64,000 bases of DNA from CAYLRU01 sp964386565 (GCA_964386565.1 CAYLRU010000004.1:95473-159472); one strand, 5' to 3'. Numbered from the stretch's first letter, positions 39,001-40,402 are shown. Notes: a model not told the origin generated them from the sequence alone. Numbers and translations are program-made.

Positions 39001-40402
39001 CGATGATTTGTTCCGGCAGCAGGAGGAGAGAATCGGTGCTCAACCTGTCGGCGTCCGAAAAAAACCGAAAGGCCGGTGTTGTCGCTTCAAAGACAACGGA
39101 ATTTTCTCCATCGTATCCTTCAGCACCCGAACCCGTAATATCTGTAGATGAACTGCTGATGTTCAGTTCAAACCGGAGATTTCCTGTTATGCTGTCGGTT
39201 TGATTCGCTCCATTATCACCTTCGGATGCTCCAGAAACGCTGTTTATGTAAAGAACAATATCGGACTCACCAGAACCGGCATGCCCGATAAAGGCTTTTA
39301 AAATATCCGTCAGATGATCCAGCGTGGAGAGGTTTTCAACCCTGCCGTCAAGCCGGACATGGACATCTGTCTGGGCGATGAGGTTCAGGTGATCACCGGT
39401 GAAACCCTTCAGATCGGCAAGGGTAAACCGTTCCGTTTCCAAATCACCGGGCTGAATGGTCAGGGAGATGTCCAGGTGAAGATCGTCGATCAAAGCGGCA
39501 AACACCCCCTCTGATTCAGCACCGTCTGCATCGGCGAAGAGATGCAAATCAGCGGTTTCGACAAACAGCCCGCTTCCGTTTTTCAGATCAATGCCGAAGG
39601 CAACGTCGAAAACCATTCCGGCTGAGTAGTCAGCTACTCCCAGATCGTCAAAACGCAACTGTCCCTTCTGGTTGGCGGAAACCACCAGCTTGAAGATTAT
39701 TTCATGGGTAGATTCATTATAACTAGCTGATATTTCTATTATATCAAATGGTATTCCGCCCTCGTCCCCATATGAAAGACCATCTTCAATTGCAGAGACA
39801 AGGCCGTCAATTGTAGGAGGAGACCGGCCGTCGTTAAAATAATCATAAACGGATTTGTTGATTCGATTTTCAAATGAATTAAAAAAGTCCGGAACCAGAT
39901 CTCCGGTAATATCATATTTATCAGATATTTCCACTTTTTCCGCCAACTGGTTTTCCATCAGCCGGCCAAACTCGACGAGTTCTTCCATCCCGTCGACAAT
40001 CACCTTGGACTCATCGTTTCCGATGGGACGACTTTCCGCCAGGTCATTTTCATCCGTTAAAAACACATTTTCGGATGAATTGCCGATAAGATCGGTCATG
40101 GCGGTGGCATTATTTTCAGCTGAACCGGGAATAACAATGTCGCTTTCAGGCATTCCCGAGAAAATATCGTCCAATTCCCCGGCCGGATCATAAGCGGAAA
40201 TTTCTTTTTGGAGGGTATTTTCAATCAGTTCTTCAGAGGTGATTTTAATCTCATCAACAGCCCTGGCCCCGATATCACTCGACAGGATATCGTCTCCAGC
40301 GTCGGCCACGACACCCAGAAGAGGATCGGATGAAAGCAGAATCCTCGGCTCTAAATTTTCCAGCTCGAAAAGATTCCTGAACTGTGGATTTCTAAAGACC
40401 AT
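1..40402 (-). CDS. Giant repetitive LEPR-xLL surface-type protein with RTX-like repeats (partial, runs off left edge)
   Basis: The minus-strand frame opens at ATG 40402, directly after an in-frame TAA, and I met no stop before the left edge, giving at least 13,467 residues. Residues 17-24 read LEPRILLS, the LEPR-xLL motif found near the N-terminus of very large repetitive proteins. Around residues 710-735 a GNGQI...NPGNSPG stretch resembles autotransporter beta-strand repeats. From about residue 890 to 10,170 run 70-80 degenerate repeats of 115-130 residues. Ig-like repeats (YIDITF...LDxxSI) follow near 10,210-10,470 and 11,280-11,840, and an RTX-like GGxGxD array near 12,770-12,870. Cysteines are scarce and I see no classical signal peptide. 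The RTX repeats suggest type I secretion and a role in adhesion or cell-surface structure. Both are inferences, and no exporter gene lies in the window. I see no strong ribosome binding site before the ATG. Confidence 0.9.
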   Translation of the reverse strand, partial: MVFRNPQFRNLFELENLEPRILLSSDPLLGVVADAGDDILSSDIGARAVDEIKITSEELIENTLQKEISAYDPAGELDDIFSGMPESDIVIPGSAENNATAMTDLIGNSSENVFLTDENDLAESRPIGNDESKVIVDGMEELVEFGRLMENQLAEKVEISDKYDITGDLVPDFFNSFENRINKSVYDYFNDGRSPPTIDGLVSAIEDGLSYGDEGGIPFDIIEISASYNESTHEIIFKLVVSANQKGQLRFDDLGVADYSAGMVFDVAFGIDLKNGSGLFVETADLHLFADADGAESEGVFAALIDDLHLDISLTIQPGDLETERFTLADLKGFTGDHLNLIAQTDVHVRLDGRVENLSTLDHLTDILKAFIGHAGSGESDIVLYINSVSGASEGDNGANQTDSITGNLRFELNISSSSTDITGSGAEGYDGENSVVFEATTPAFRFFSDADRLSTDSLLLLPEQIIGIQDIFHLSDQWADERWDGSLANVLSRFNNRVWAFMLAMNDTGFEIVALSADNGSILDHLRVGSAALILSNVIERLKASPDLKIQDTVADILNMAENDGHGNQIDLFIVIAFDSGDSTFAAEEDGTDFVFPDQCAVAVFYRQDTVEYQIDHVSLQTVMADENPDINGIAETLVYRAVYDYFIFTGLDPPADSFVYTFLIYKAHGQLPSDRPTFPEDIASTDVFLTPDSPIVVTDPLIIDASGTLSGNGQILGDVINNGTINPGNSPGYQTYDTFTQTADGTLIIEIGGPDPATLPEGSNPDSAYDNISVTGAVSLDGTLEIQFINDYTPELGQTFEILKYGSLTGDFAHYKGLGIYDADNTLVYYLQPKFELNTLILEVVSPQQDLKKVTLLDDPDMKNLLAAFLAGTSTSAVVSGSWEILGQTISGDFVFGLNDGNIFVTLTSASLELKAGDGDTQKSLALFSITNGAIQVGTEGVFALIELTLDTNSAIDQVSISGIFTLKINTTGQTQTQIGGVDLPEPLTVNEDGDKYFRVHLAGLITAYGQIIEGTFDFEKSGSKISVAADISALELKVGSNSIMTLTGSGLMQINENGIAALIDLSVAAGSVNGINGFALDGDFKLKLNTTGEDVTGIAGQALSEILAVNENGASYLRFELTGTLTVLEQQIEGLFNFEKSGDIVSVTAIIQKLEIMVDGVCLAELVGGGSFQILETGIIAHIDLGLADDFVFRLSHLSLTGGFTLDLDTTVVGSEYVKIRLDGSMIIADQTLAGVFTFETAGNDITVTATAVSLVFGDGNVDFLTVTIDIGILKINGNGIAGVLAGTVVLNIDTFELDKTTVQVEINTRPETVTVGEAPDTVELPVGPFLRVVVPDAVATVSDNTGSQLSGDFYFDRSVTPSSSMTRIAVVGLEVTIGDQTLENGTGAIIVTARGIGGIVSGNLQVVAGSISGGGYIGLKINTTGGAIDQTIVINGVSYTIQFDDTQGNVFSFFGSGLSLNIGDFVFLEGNVTFTDQGGNQVFGGDDITIFMGQGPLRLDENSDAFNPNARGVLLTGAEIGVINFGDGKFALEASGQISLIGIPDVSFSGGVTTVRVNNTGAGVPLTEIVFTGSDGSSTSVSVEFADSETDLAVFSSENLALTVLGQTLTGSFGFFKNGSDIGIEFTDVSLGLGNSGEHFIDITASGSALLTSAGINCDITASLNIDSPDVKLTADGRLLINTVIDTPYLRAEGTGISLTVMEDYTLTGNFTFEQKKTADQETVVAVAFTEVGLALAGDLVTVSQGSGIFILATDGLAGKAQANASIDPETGVGLTGTFGLSINTTGRTVSETITVNGDSVVVNLVQGSFVRVTATEAVLTVEGFELTAAKIALEKFDTGVSVSGEDLGFFFSAGERRIVGLRNAGFEFELNSNGIIGAVADAELLGPGFGGDILIGGTVTLVLNTTENQKTFIIGENTLTVSPAAADGFYIQVEVTQAFIEILGNRLTADRLVFEKNGTAVDVSGENLGFTLFAGTTRIITFGNGDFAFRFSQEGIAGAVMVAEIQGPDLSDISVSGGASLIVNTTTIEQALDIGGIQIIAPAMQSKAYVRMEIKQDAGGNPATLNIFGNRLTADRLVFEKNGLDVSVSGENLDVALNAGETRILAIDDAGFAFRFTQAGISGAVVAENFTGPSLSEITITGGVSFIVNTTTTTQSFTIGDQSLTVAAASAGNAFARVEISQGTLGVFDNILTADRFILEKNDSEVVISGENLDFSLQVGATRIISLEDADFVFRFSSTGLAGVVNNAVVTGPDLDGISITGVFSLILNTTTSARSFTLGGETVTVSAANAGSYFVRIAVSQGTIVVFENSLSADRFIFENMGTAVKVTGENLDFTLQAGGTRIIDIQDADFAFRINEAGIAGAVVNAVVTGPALDNISISGIFSILINTTPDDQLFSAGGKTINVDGAPAGEYVVRVEVVSGQIGLFNNILTADRFMFEKNGSQVSVAGEKLDITLNAGATRVIGIQDADFAFIFTDSGMAGAVVNATVLGPDFGDDIQLSGDVTLIFNSTASASPVFDFDGGVSVTVPAVENGFFIRAIITNGSMRILGMELAATKFVFEYKSDDGGGESVVTVSTSFLALHLGDGTTDFVSVNVASAAMTIKSTGVIAEINDADVATQVPGVEFSGTFNVAIDTTSADNKYGRVIGTDVNLAVAGQTLTGNFIIEQLTAENGEKIVRVAVASVSLEMGDGNGNTLIAITQGTGILIFNSAGIAGGFEAGADFNIPDVALTVETVTIRINTADAAVSETLVLQGETIELILPEGPFFSVSVANAALNISGLTLTGSFGFDQSEKDDGAGGVLTVTRIAMAGVSLTYEDNGIINGEGAFVVLSGQSSDNSGVAGMISGEVDVAAPAGGFDVGGSIGFRINTTTISIDEILVINGRTINIAFTAPDEAAVDGNPYIQLFGAGLSLNIGNFVTIEGDVTFVQQGGNSVFGGDNITVFMGQGPLRLNAGDDEYNPTARGILLTDATIGLIRFSDGVFALDANGMIALVGVPDVVFTGAAVIRYNNTGGAVGPTDITFMDQDGQSRVVTVAFDGDEAVFKAVGINLQVFDDQTLTGTFTFGQTTTAQGESVISVGFEDVSLTIGDGGLLDVNNGNGQFIINSSGLAGTMTADIGVNASGDISFGAGLGISINTTSQPVFLDDGTTLEPGPYFRVDGTGVQLDIFDQTLTGNFAFEKTEGLVVLVADNVSLDLGDDQNPVFSVTDGNGFFVIDSAGLAGQLDAGIDVTAPGIDFAGDFSLEVNTTANPVDHTFTMGTDTFHLEFTETAFFRVSGTGVTLSVSGQTISGDTIFDLKTASDTGTGMAITVELENVTLALGNGSSDILTVENGQGEFTLAGGGLSGSASADVALNPGSGVSLDGTFSLEIDQTDVKVTGDDVKLIIGSNELSGDFDFAKMRAAGPDGEMETADDIDVVTVAFINVSLDINDGLVGINQANGAFIITGAGIAGRATATVGINIENVVSMSGDVSLAINTTHAAVYEILNTGQDGISIDVEAGPFLRVEARDIDLVVLDQTLTGSFVIEQSVSLAGEKIVLFEAEAVHVIFSAGSVSLELENGSGVFILTPTGIAGRASGDVALDGIADLTLQARLDLEFNSGITVDESIGSTVLNYAADEQFVRISGSAELKIANFVDLDGLFYFETATDSLGDTVVRVAAADVNAFLGVPGSVGISIVNADLFMMLFGNGTYAADASGDVIFVGLSDSLALSGALAMRVNTTGREDIDESVMIDGMTIDMSFGPGEGNILYFKGTDIILNTPVADLSGSIYVVKDGTTNEVFATGLDMTFFVGDDKNTPAESDDLGVRVTDAQFALMISPDGTYAFDATGAAAIIGVPGLLFNGDLSARQNTKSTAVNRSITAAGTTVTLNVPANILRIGTENIILETPLGNLSGNFSVERTTTENGAAEILIAASDVDLFVGNDSPELGVRVSGAELMVLLTRDGYAFDASGAAEIVGIADVSFSGDLGMQKNTFSSAVFREITVGSITKVLNLSPGVSRFGGDNVELEILGQTISGNFAIEKDGTQVQMDISDIHIGLGNGSDEFVSVDIAAGSLTMSDTGISGTMNQADITVNIPGIEFSGAFDAQIDTAQQYFRIAGGAVTGDDSDLVSLTLAGQTIKGAFVIERLTTTGGEQIVRISATGVGVSIVSGAISITHGQGVLVMMETGVAGKIGGTVNIGITGFSTSADFTVEVNTTAVAVNETFEFDDADDMVLNLPAGPYIKVVGRDVTVTIGESGGLSLTATFAFEQGTVENPDGTTSTVTSLAVTRGSFTFDGNGVKNAEGAFIVTSAGIAGMISGEVDIAAGGGAFSAGGSLGLRINSTLSPVDRSIEIDGRVIRIIFSESETASGTAGSTTPFFQVFGSDMSISIADFITIEGSFAYTSAAEFDWFAGYGLEIFMGQGPAKLDGGDINPSATGVLLSDATIGLIKFNDGTFALVATGTLSLIGIGSVTVEGTAKVRVNDSNQPVDEVLEIPGTDDASVILKFVTGDVVKSFKADNLTLSVLGQSLVGDFGFSRMTLDPDGVADSGDEESVIEISAQNVALSLGDSGDLVSVTDGSGAFMFTSGGIAGVLNASVSVNLPDVSFSGSFGLKINTMGTAVTFTPSAGDTVSLDAGPFIRVAGDDVVLSILGQTLSGDFAFEQLTTADGTRIIRIGATDVTLSIGDGTTTYVSVTNGTGSFMVTASGLAGKLDATVALENIPDVSFAGTFGLSVNTTNVSVSEQFTVGSKTIDLNLPAGPYLRVDGTGIELTILGQTLTGDFAFERLVNDAGETIVRVGATDVVFALNDGSKDIVKLTAGEGNFLMTAQGLAGKVSGAVSVAIPGISISGVFSLQVNQTGTAVNDLFEVAGKQVLLSLPAGPYLRVYGQDVSIDILGQAISGNFGFTKTGDEINLELSDAALKLGDGSTDFVSVFIESGSLTVNSVGASGEIVNAAVSVNIPDVEFAGVFNVAFDTQAGYVRVIGGQDTGDEADLIRLTVAGQELKGLFTFEKGTAGDGSSVVKVTVSEVSLKLGDGTTTFVDISDGQGVMLINAQGMAADFSATPAFTLPGFTIGSDDVTIQINTSQTVVSDDALGLDLPAGPFVRVSVANASVDIAGNILQGDFLFDQGIAADGTRVTRIAAVGVTVSVSIGEENANLINGEGGFVIKSTGLAGVVSGEVDVSLGGLDAGGKVILRINKTGGAVDETIDIYGRSIVIRFSEAEGDLFAVSLSDLSLNIANFITIEGNVAFNTSGDRSVFAGDGLMIFMGQGPATLGNGDINPMATGVILTDATIGLIKIADTYAMVARGTVSLIGISGVSISGTATVRINTTGAAIDETLTIAGSTGEGVTVSFDTGEKVTSLQVLDTQLDIMGQKLSGDFAFDKVTDGDMAGTLRIGANNVSLSFGDGTTDLISITEGSGALFITAGTGVAGNVSATITENIPDVDFTGTFTLEINTTGTPVNDVFIIGDESVSLDIRAGPFMRISGQGVSLGIMGQTLSGNFSFEQLTSVAGEKIIKLAATDVSFNLAAGSTDILSLTSGRGMFVISGAGLAGTLSGTVSLAVPGVDFTGSFSLAVNTGTAAVSEQFNVGGQVVTLALPAGPYIKVEGMDIRLDVLGQTLTGDFAFTQVTTSGVIPQKIVKIAAVNISISLGDGITDFISLTNGTGLMLVNSNGLAGRISGTVEVDIPGVDLDGSLSLAINNTGNAINETFDVGQTQTVLTLQAGPYLRVEGSPLSLTILEQTLTGNIRFEQVTQPDRSKRLTVALSDVALYVGGSGTADDCILSVEITSGALLITDEGLAGVLEAIASVRLDGVDLSGKFILSVNNTGIAVNESFNVGDETVFLNLPKGPYLKIAVTGVKPGGTASLTLLGQTISGNFTITDTGNALQIDVDTAHIGLGDGDSEVVSVDIASGMLVMSDTGVTGELKNASLGVKIPGFDFSGVFNVVIDTENQYFRISGGKDTGDSDDLVVLNIAGQQLRGLFLIESLVTDDGTKILRVAADKVNMSFASDMITVTGAQGTMVITDTGIAGKIDGSVALNIAGLSTGADFTVEVNTTAVAVNETFEFDDADDMVLNLPAGPYIKVVGRDVTVTIGESGGLSLTATFAFEQGTVENPDGTTSTVTSLAVTRGSFTFDGNGVKNAEGAFIVTSAGIAGMISGEVDIAAGGGAFSAGGSLGLRINSTLSPVDRSIEIDGRVIRIIFSESETASGTAGSTTPFFQVFGSDMSISIADFITIEGSFAYTSAAEFDWFAGYGLEIFMGQGPAKLDGGDINPSATGVLLSDATIGLIKFNDGTFALVATGTLSLIGIGSVTVEGTAKVRVNDSNQPVDEVLEIPGTDDASVILKFVTGDVVKSFKADNLTLSVLGQSLVGDFGFSRMTLDPDGVADSGDEESVIEISAQNVALSLGDSGDLVSVTDGSGAFMFTSGGIAGVLNASVSVNLPDVSFSGSFGLKINTMGTAVTFTPSAGDTVSLDAGPFIRVAGDDVVLSILGQTLSGDFAFEQLTTADGTRIIRIGATDVTLSIGDGTTTYVSVTNGTGSFMVTASGLAGKLDATVALENIPDVSFAGTFGLSVNTTNVSVSEQFTVGSKTIDLNLPAGPYLRVDGTGIELTILGQTLTGDFAFERLVNDAGETIVRVGATDVVFALNDGSKDIVKLTAGEGNFLMTAQGLAGKVSGAVSVAIPGISISGVFSLQVNQTGTAVNDLFEVAGKQVLLSLPAGPYLRVYGQDVSIDILGQAISGNFGFTKTGDEINLELSDAALKLGDGSTDFVSVFIESGSLTVNSVGASGEIVNAAVSVNIPDVEFAGVFNVAFDTQAGYVRVIGGQDTGDEADLIRLTVAGQELKGLFTFEKGTAGDGSSVVKVTVSEVSLKLGDGTTTFVDISDGQGVMLINAQGMAADFSATPAFTLPGFTIGSDDVTIQINTSQTVVSDDALGLDLPAGPFVRVSVANASVDIAGNILQGDFLFDQGIAADGTRVTRIAAVGVTVSVSIGEENANLINGEGGFVIKSTGLAGVVSGEVDVSLGGLDAGGKVILRINKTGGAVDETIDIYGRSIVIRFSEAEGDLFAVSLSDLSLNIANFITIEGNVAFNTSGDRSVFAGDGLMIFMGQGPATLGNGDINPMATGVILTDATIGLIKIADTYAMVARGTVSLIGISGVSISGTATVRINTTGAAIDETLTIAGSTGEGVTVSFDTGEKVTSLQVLDTQLDIMGQKLSGDFAFDKVTDGDMAGTLRIGANNVSLSFGDGTTDLISITEGSGALFITAGTGVAGNVSATITENIPDVDFTGTFTLEINTTGTPVNDVFIIGDESVSLDIRAGPFMRISGQGVSLGIMGQTLSGNFSFEQLTSVAGEKIIKLAATDVSFNLAAGSTDILSLTSGRGMFVISGAGLAGTLSGTVSLAVPGVDFTGSFSLAVNTGTAAVSEQFNVGGQVVTLALPAGPYIKVEGMDIRLDVLGQTLTGDFAFTQVTTSGVIPQKIVRIGAANISIGLGDGTTDYVSITKGSGAFYITGQGMAGTLSGTVNVDIPGVSVSGTLKLKINTTDAPVSQTIMVGTLPISLELPTGPYVKVEGTGIAISIAGQTLSGDFAFEQVTENTEKIVRISADNVSIGLGGNQPVISLTNGSGEFVITGAGMAGILEVDAQVNLTGVALTGSFEVRVNTTSAVAEITPSSEGETISLPAGPYLRVDVTGIEDGTAASLSVLGQTLSGSFVVEQVTRTSGESVVRIGATDVSISLGGGIVSATKGSGFFIFSNAGVSGKLGAGFRINAGPDVSFSGSFTIEVNTTSAAVSESIQVGAGTVSLNLVAGPYLRVSGDAVVLKIAGQELSGNFVFQQSTNTAGDKIVRIAATDINLGLGDGTTDFLTVTDGEGYFVITSTGIAGSLSGSVALNIPGVSLNGTLSVKINTTGLAVNETFTVGGLQKVLNLDAGDYVKVTGKGISLDILGQTLKGDFSFEQNNTGTGGSGVVIVSFSNVELGIGDGTTDFVQVTGGTGTFVVISEGLYGRLEGTMGINIPEVDFTGSFKVRINTTGTDRTIDNNGTPVTLQDGFKIEGTDITLDIAGQEISCDTLAIEKKTTADGDIISLQITGFRLEITSGSDSLITVASDNCAFVIDSLGIAGSFDVAVDFSGINAISGITLNGGISSIEINTRVLPFTDETLGIDVPGGPFVRVVTEGLGFSISGLDLSGNFFFDQGIREDGTKVTRIAMSEVVFSYADYGGVSQGEGAFVINADGVAGFISGKLEANFGDSVDAGADVKLRINSTAFPVNETLVLAGRTIEIKFSETEVATPADGTFFHFIVADMSINLGGFVTIEGDEITFTNNAFSGTGLSVFMGQGPAKLQDETTGEWSINPDARGILLDNANVQLIKVDGTYALYADGDVKIIGIPGVSFEGSAIIKFNATGSSQTFDVNGSTVVIDDGSRRFEGTLDLNILEQTLTGTFVFEKPAGSTDILFAVSGGNLDIGDGMISLTGINGGFVFSGSGVAGTLEAGAGLSIGPVSFDGNIKIAVNTTNNPVNREIDIENEPGTPDDDETIVLALPSGPYFRLDITGDDGTPATLDIGGQILSGNFAIEQVTGQYNPQLAENDPNYQPPRILTLAASDVYFGLNTGGSDIITLSDGKGMFVFTDAGMAGRVEGTVAFNLPGIDFSGTFGLAINNTSSAVNQTFEVGVDTVHLDLPAGPYLRIEGTDARLNLFGQHVAGDFSFERTESAGPNGILGDADDTRVVKIAAVDISMGIGDGTTDFVNLSAGEGLLVINSAGLAGRISGTVNINIPGVSLGGNLSLVLNNTGLEVDEKFDVGGVEKNLTLEAGNYIRFEGNPIELTILGQKLSGSFSFEQITTDEGERLVKVAVSDVVLAFGDGSTDILSIEIESGLLLVTSAGIAGQLEASVVLSLDAVSFDGRFILQINNTIIGVHEDFDVGGENFALDLPAGPYLRVEVTGLEEGTPASLTILGQTLSGSFVFEQKTNSLGRKIIRLGASDVGLDFGGIVTVSKGSGSLLITQAGIAGAVEATIGLNVPGVTFNGTFKLAINNTNAIVNDSITVGGKSVTINMPAGPYLRVEGSDIKLSILGQTLSGDFAFERVTSDPGPDMLYNTADDIRIVRIGASNVSLSLGDGSTAFVSVSNGKGSFVITEAGMAGQLGAAVSVNIPGVSLNGTFSIAINNTGQEVAETFKVGDSDISLSLPAGPYLKVEISGIEEGTPAELTVLGQTLKGNFSFEQSTTSENERIVRIAASCVELHLGDGTTDYVSVTDGEALFLVTSAGFAGKINASVSLTIPDPTADTGFSTSTADNITVAVNNTGQAVDAQFEVGNETKTLKLPSGPYLLVQIEDLDLVILGQTLHGNFAFEKATAADGTSVVRIAATEVEINLGDGTTDYVSVSQGEGLLIITSAGLAGQVNAHVEIKNIPGVGFSGTFAVAINNTGAVVDETFVIGTSSVSVNLPAGPYLKIEGTGIVLSVAGQKITGDFAFEKKTENDEQVIIISAENVGLRLGDGTSDVVTVTDGHGYLVVTSAGMAGAIGATVGLNVPGVTFSGTFNVLIVEASGSMNRTISLGDHDVDIVVGDGGASYVKVEGLNIALNILGQELKGNFAFEKVDSTTQTKNGTTQTRSMIRLAASNVYLGLGNGTTDFVVVQNGQGTLLVTSAGLAGEISADISVQNIPGISFSGSFNLAINNTTKTVSESVSIGEEIVALNLDAGPFVKVEGLNISLTVLGQVLTGNFSFEQITTAGGIKVVRLTIWEVALELKSGDTTILSVDIPSGAMLITPQGIAASLTLAPDDIDFIPGLTLSVDTIALEINTLPATVDESFTMGSTTQHLVLPAGKFMRVVALNAGITIGEFTLNGNLYFDQAIRVDTGVKITRMAVTGITFSDPGLGGSIKNGQGALVITNAGVAGLISGVGSLDGGGLDMEATIGLRINTTGGAVDETIDVNGTKIIIRFSATETGFSFFASEVKLNIANFITIEGSVAFSGDSFAGEGIEIFMGQGPYRNDDGELNPDAIGVLLANAQVGMVKFDGGRYALHAEGDIAFVGLPGLEVSGSAVVDINTSGQVVNRTINIPNTEKAVIVKFTSAAAVTSFTGSININIVDILNIGGTVSFSKKPTGAIAVAISGAYVRITVDGEEYFEIGGSAAFSIGGPEGFKLQNFSITGFEIFGQVGIGMDTITRTVSGAGSPALLLSADMAGTSFGKDALEISNLGYISYDKAEINSLPSAKKYIDITFADPNNVGLNEASITDNSVEFTLTMNGQAIPGISVNGKPVKVTGGLPNTYRYSITGTFPQVGEVEVNFLGNTWYDKDGNVNAAETENFSLVVRNADGTLPKPAPTASISSPVSGGTISVSSMNTKRYIDVTFVSRNGSPINPDSINGDEIMLSGAGVADVKLLAGGIPDIVGLPTLVSGTTYRYYLKDANTVNTTDLFKVGEVIVSFRANTFWTDDGTRNYAVSQRFTIDASTAAQATTEKTLAIGPLVLQGPHIGIENISFSGGMLVLTIGIGVDRATLSFGGGSTTNNQASTQTSAQQQSSGITADLLGVLGTFDVSLDVFSLMGILSGDFSPDAIKVWPPTFGFRVAALEVMIPGVVEIEAEGIQIHYEPAPAVPEAPVYPDAVEEPDLNDYATEEEYEAALDLYETYLKDMEAYPKKYEAYQKALQEYPLAYQAYLNQEIIRVESVTVLFPAFGIRGKIAPYDPNPAVSGDEIPGLVIRLNGFAIGVAEIGIGFEGQTQGDAQTTTTDNKIRFGSILEFDDIRIGVTNFDVTFGQSLVFNGSIYVASGGAKFFPGRPISATITDRQTADDLNFDGTQNDEAIRLELTFSDGRVDTFIFEVDTLVLKLGSFVTIKSVGFRLDTGAGADEELVAFVSVGAEVTIGSLTIGGEARHFAFLGDGTFVTKKGFGVFLSVGSATGDSLGWPKWLPIKITEIGIQWDDIQNHPEDFVLILSASVDSIEGIPGLEFSGVIEGVKIAPMLLLEGSFPIIDIAAIGVSLEGQMFGGEIKASLIGGIVKLDAYDNMIGTFDTTTPVANRIFFLGLEGGFSMAGLGGLTIRLGLSELGPLGVFINVEVPGGIPIPIPYVGLMINDFSAGVEFFTSLPTIDHPFELRKSAFALPTEMSASEWLTSIKQQVVNQYKATKNLPPGLGFLAAFTSPMTITGGGKIYSMYTSQQVFNGEVIIKLSTDGKFLIAGKLNFAADNISISGKLYADFSNVIGGDVRIFFLADIPEQVQLLSIYGYLKMGFKNAAGEEVVFEIPESDLTSSTPVAIKPTVELADPSGGRTDVNVINSDEHTFNGSQYIDVIYTPAPNTSLDYESILDEDSEFELEINGTSRSVDGTPVPVVSSMTDDGLMVTEELVPNTGEALIDAIIRTGTNRFRYMITNTSGPYAFPCGTVQLIYTAGSFKNADTLLETGDTVSGAVSDGVILSFVVEGATAAPADPGRESHIDINEINDRGYIDITFTPAYGETLDKDSILDDSAEFNLSGIGSNGVTVSDTPEEIEEGRFRYYLNGEFISGEVSIDFIEARWTDSGGNDNIAFSVIFTVDGSTANLADPVTGFVIGTDVINERGYISVTFKPTSGNKIDHNTIDGDEIVLKDRDGNIIDIRGSPERVVDENVEPQVKVVFKTGTTQAEIDALIAQYSLEINTRETIVNNYTYVLAISEGHTLDEIVTAFSQLDSVASCEPVGITDTYRYYFTGTLTPGEYTVEFNAGSWTDTGGMTNLSETETFRVDAARASPTDPGEYATIDREELNGRKYIDITFTPVNGNALDLESILDSDQEFTLTGANGENVRINGSPTQPDELAGSNTFRYIFDDQFDTGLLTITFIAGSWNDVAGNYGIESSAQMIIITQAQSFFIELGGGIELNAAGFLDEPVISLTGKVVLEIDPERVVFELTLLGELTVYKLGNLGASAGKFVLDMSSLLTEGPQFWGVMTIQTNFSFLEPMGIYLFGSGTLQINTTKYEKIETLTLPGLGPDGSDKTVTYELAPFTFVVELMGQLKIRPPGMDVDLFKMNGGFYLKLDPVRFEIFAIAELTLGGGAVTYGEVKGLLVLVTGLNPGDNPGVAGLFTIGAGADIGLPDVGDLFKATGSVTIMFNTTMQDQVFDIPKSFLPLLDPGDPKTIGIYDSSPGLDGKRNPDGKPEVYIVATIEAELVIYETLSLIGYLQLKAVGSADEAYISIVGAVSCEIPFLGSLSGTLNFVVYANSPDPGFTPGVIGRVYLTLNGNSIPGIALDGEFLLEFNTYNEAKTVETFLIDEEGRFVRDEDGNLVTGDVEIAGSRFLIEMNGRLIVADALTMEGSFKFLLTYDRLEIEAEATAQLDPIGFIHIDGGMRIDGQGLVMRVAITLEADFCEDIGLRFDADAWLEINTTTKAQTLDGDTVQPGLRIHISGTIEFLGFAQGSGMLDIVISDTKIEIQFGLSFSIGGLSFSATGSAGVYAGSDPGIAFSLGISASAIEDIFEISASGTININTTNTEHFGILANSFRLELKGDIELLKVLKLNAEFSVKVRNGQWRFDFRGEINFFGLASLNGSGYLDSRGNFSITLGGNFTLGTSSFGLSGYFTFHVSSEQLVNSSGTKYYRFELSGSAGVKARLFGITLAGVDLAYSFTAQGSGSVKIELSVSVKIKFLFFSVTKTGHFTIGYLELPKPVYLAGKAGDSQADAQSWYVYDDDPLRATVTRETVTSHELVLNMGDRGQYRDLANNALNEPYIIEQIAGTRDDATIKITAMGRTDTYEHVSKITASCGDGVDNILVKKGVLVPIEFDGGGGDDIFISYGSGDVTFYGGDGTDYLETSSNGNVEIYGQDGDDFIVYTGSGNAILNGGTGNDQITGGTGNDTIVGGDGDDMIEGGGGADDIDAGSGDDMVQLDASDLGSSVAASTGNDFLVFTATVENNRIEVSTTGPGVTRVELVGNGAITAQDIEDLIINAEEGADTITVFDLNGSGLQRLTADFGKHIIENDTSTIILDDNAADTLHILGSTGNDRFIGTSESPDETGKMQQVHIARTGVMDFNISSSVRKEGDTVIIETLAGNDVIDFSGLGDSEVNTGGASVYPDLIVVSIIAGAGDDELVGSPFDDVLNSGLGDDTVTGGDGLDTFIDDGGYDILAESQNRDMSLFDNRFVTGVILSDTGGDFVKAVVDTAVDLAEKIKEDDPDFKLGVTGDHYDTAAIVEDLNRIFEEAVISGGSGNNVIVIGDRDGSIYKGSVFVSVSQWTGKVTIDNRGNDENSLKEYIIINVSNSGAVFNVSDSGITGFDELIINGTDRSDSFKLNAAGSGSYRVGHVTAALVSGSEGDTITFRQIDRLSINGYAGNDSFLSDDTAVVTVINMGSGDDEIVVGTVPLIPDTGNRNLEYPEGVPVADTDNMTNGNSTPLFVLGEGQNDRMEVNHNRARLYLHGGAGNDTFLLKTFLVLKENSDNPDEVTNLSKLFGGTGTNRYDYLQNAPVEINGGPGIDTIVVI
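1790..2110 (-). repeat. RTX-like calcium-binding nonapeptide array
   Basis: The translated minus strand carries successive GGxGxDxxx turns: DGGGGDDIF, GGDGTDYLE, GGTGNDQIT, GGTGNDTIV, GGDGDDMIE, GGGGADDID. These are typical hemolysin-type calcium-binding repeats. More scattered copies (GAGDDELVG, GLGDDTVTGG, GGAGNDTF, GGPGIDTIV) run on to the left edge. In known proteins such repeats fold on calcium after type I secretion. Confidence 0.9.
4880..6560 (-). repeat. Four Ig-like repeats (C-terminal set)
   Basis: Four units in the giant protein start with YIDVIYTPAP, YIDITFTPAYG, YISVTFKPTSG and YIDITFTPVNG. Each continues with LDxxSILD, FxLSGxG and a closing RYYLxGxFxxGxVxxxF...W.D strand pair. 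Two related units lie at 8,980-9,770. The pattern resembles bacterial Ig-like or cadherin-like surface repeats. Confidence 0.7.
8980..9770 (-). repeat. Two Ig-like repeats (upstream set)
   Basis: Units starting KKYIDITFADPN and KRYIDVTFVSRNG in the giant protein share the template of the four units at 4,880-6,560. They end the long repeat array and begin the C-terminal third of the protein. Confidence 0.65.
17954..22272 (-). repeat. Copy 1 of a 4,319-bp intragenic direct duplication
   Basis: This segment recurs at 23495-27813 with a constant offset of 5,541 bp, which is a multiple of three, so the reading frame is kept. Every stretch I compared is identical, including long open frames on both strands. 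The left boundary lies at 'aacgattttttgggg' and the right boundary at 'gtaaaatcagcac'. Beyond both, the flanks diverge but remain homologous repeat units. It contains two FMGQGP modules. Confidence 0.95.
23495..27813 (-). repeat. Copy 2 of the 4,319-bp intragenic direct duplication
   Basis: Identical by eye to 17954-22272. The 1,222 bp between the copies (22273-23494) is not repeated after copy 2, where 27814 onward is a different set of repeat units. A simple tandem duplication of 5,541 bp therefore does not explain the arrangement. Confidence 0.95.
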